Shown: piece by piece, positions 63,891 through 64,000 of the stretch | Layout of the letters: each line of letters starts with the position of its first letter | Position numbering within the stretch: the first letter of the stretch is position 1 | Assembly (NCBI GenBank): GCA_963576735.1 | Contig: OY755183.1 | Coordinates: 11,985,213 to 12,049,212 of the forward strand | Direction: 5' to 3' | Length of the DNA stretch: 64,000 bases | Source: Bedellia somnulentella | Taxonomy: Eukaryota > Arthropoda > Insecta > Lepidoptera > Bedelliidae | Notes under the pieces: model-generated | Database searches by the model: none | What the model saw: only the letters and a program-made list of their open reading frames with translations | Told to the model about the DNA's origin: nothing | Position numbers and translations under genes: made by a program

Positions 63891-64000
63891 TAATATTACA
63901 ATTCGTATAAATAAAAAATAAAAAAATACATTGTTAGTGTGTAATGTGTAGAATATGTAAATAAAAATATATATGTATATTGAATGTGTAAATAATATGT

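Noticed and set aside
1..64000. CRISPR arrays, bacterial operons, rRNA genes, phage
   Set aside because: Nothing in the window fits. Introns, SINEs and Helitrons show a eukaryotic nuclear genome, and the 21-bp iterons lack the repeat-spacer pattern of CRISPR.

Overview
The window looks like AT-rich nuclear DNA of a moth or butterfly (Lepidoptera). The reasons are the dense layers of short retroposons with (TATG)n tails, Helitrons with TC...CTAG ends, hAT elements, MITEs and decayed BEL/Pao and LINE pieces, together with very long introns. Genes are sparse. The order and the species are inferences from repeat content.

The main gene is on the minus strand and covers 3748-27380, continuing off the left edge. 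I assembled six coding exons by hand: 27380-26988, 16858-16781, 13773-13607, 5864-5657, 5223-5036 and 3892-3748. All have GT/AG borders and compatible phases, and together they give 393 residues with no stop. The product is a DUF389-family (TIGR00341-like) multi-pass membrane protein. The 5' end has an in-frame upstream stop and an E2F-like site. The introns are filled with transposable elements (TEs), and for three exons a SINE tail lies 8-72 bp from the 5' splice site.

On the plus strand, 55976-56080 is a good candidate first coding exon: a 35-residue signal-peptide-like N-terminus, a GTAAGT donor and a two-codon uORF just upstream. Its remaining exons would lie beyond the right edge. A GC-rich island at 34046-34329 and a weak candidate near 52246 are less certain.

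Repeat families used below. 'TATG-SINE': about 245-260 bp, Metulj-like, starting GTGTAGTGYCGGCTTAGAAT and ending CGTGAGTATATGTATG; about 35 copies. 'tRNA-SINE-1': tRNA-like head with A and B boxes, tail (TATGT)n. 'tRNA-SINE-2': a second tRNA-headed type at 27861 and 63506. 'MITE-B': a 130-bp element with inverted ends, found as a tandem pair and as a head-to-head pair. Helitrons: 24844-25123, 41866-42700, 44218-44424, 46596-48268 and 54659-55633. hAT elements with 8-bp target duplications: 6659-8376 and 19460-21002.

Region by region: 1-3.7 kb holds a BEL/Pao remnant, LINE tails and a foldback. 3.7-27.4 kb is the DUF389 gene, with a TE-riddled tandem duplication at 17.2-22.2 kb. 27.9-40 kb is SINE-rich intergenic DNA with a SINE hotspot at 29.8-31.7 kb. 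41.8-51.3 kb holds Helitrons, a second tandem duplication and an unclassified zone with 21-bp iterons and palindrome-rich 0.5-kb repeats. 51-64 kb holds a Helitron, the signal-peptide exon, a minisatellite ORF, a gag remnant and little else.
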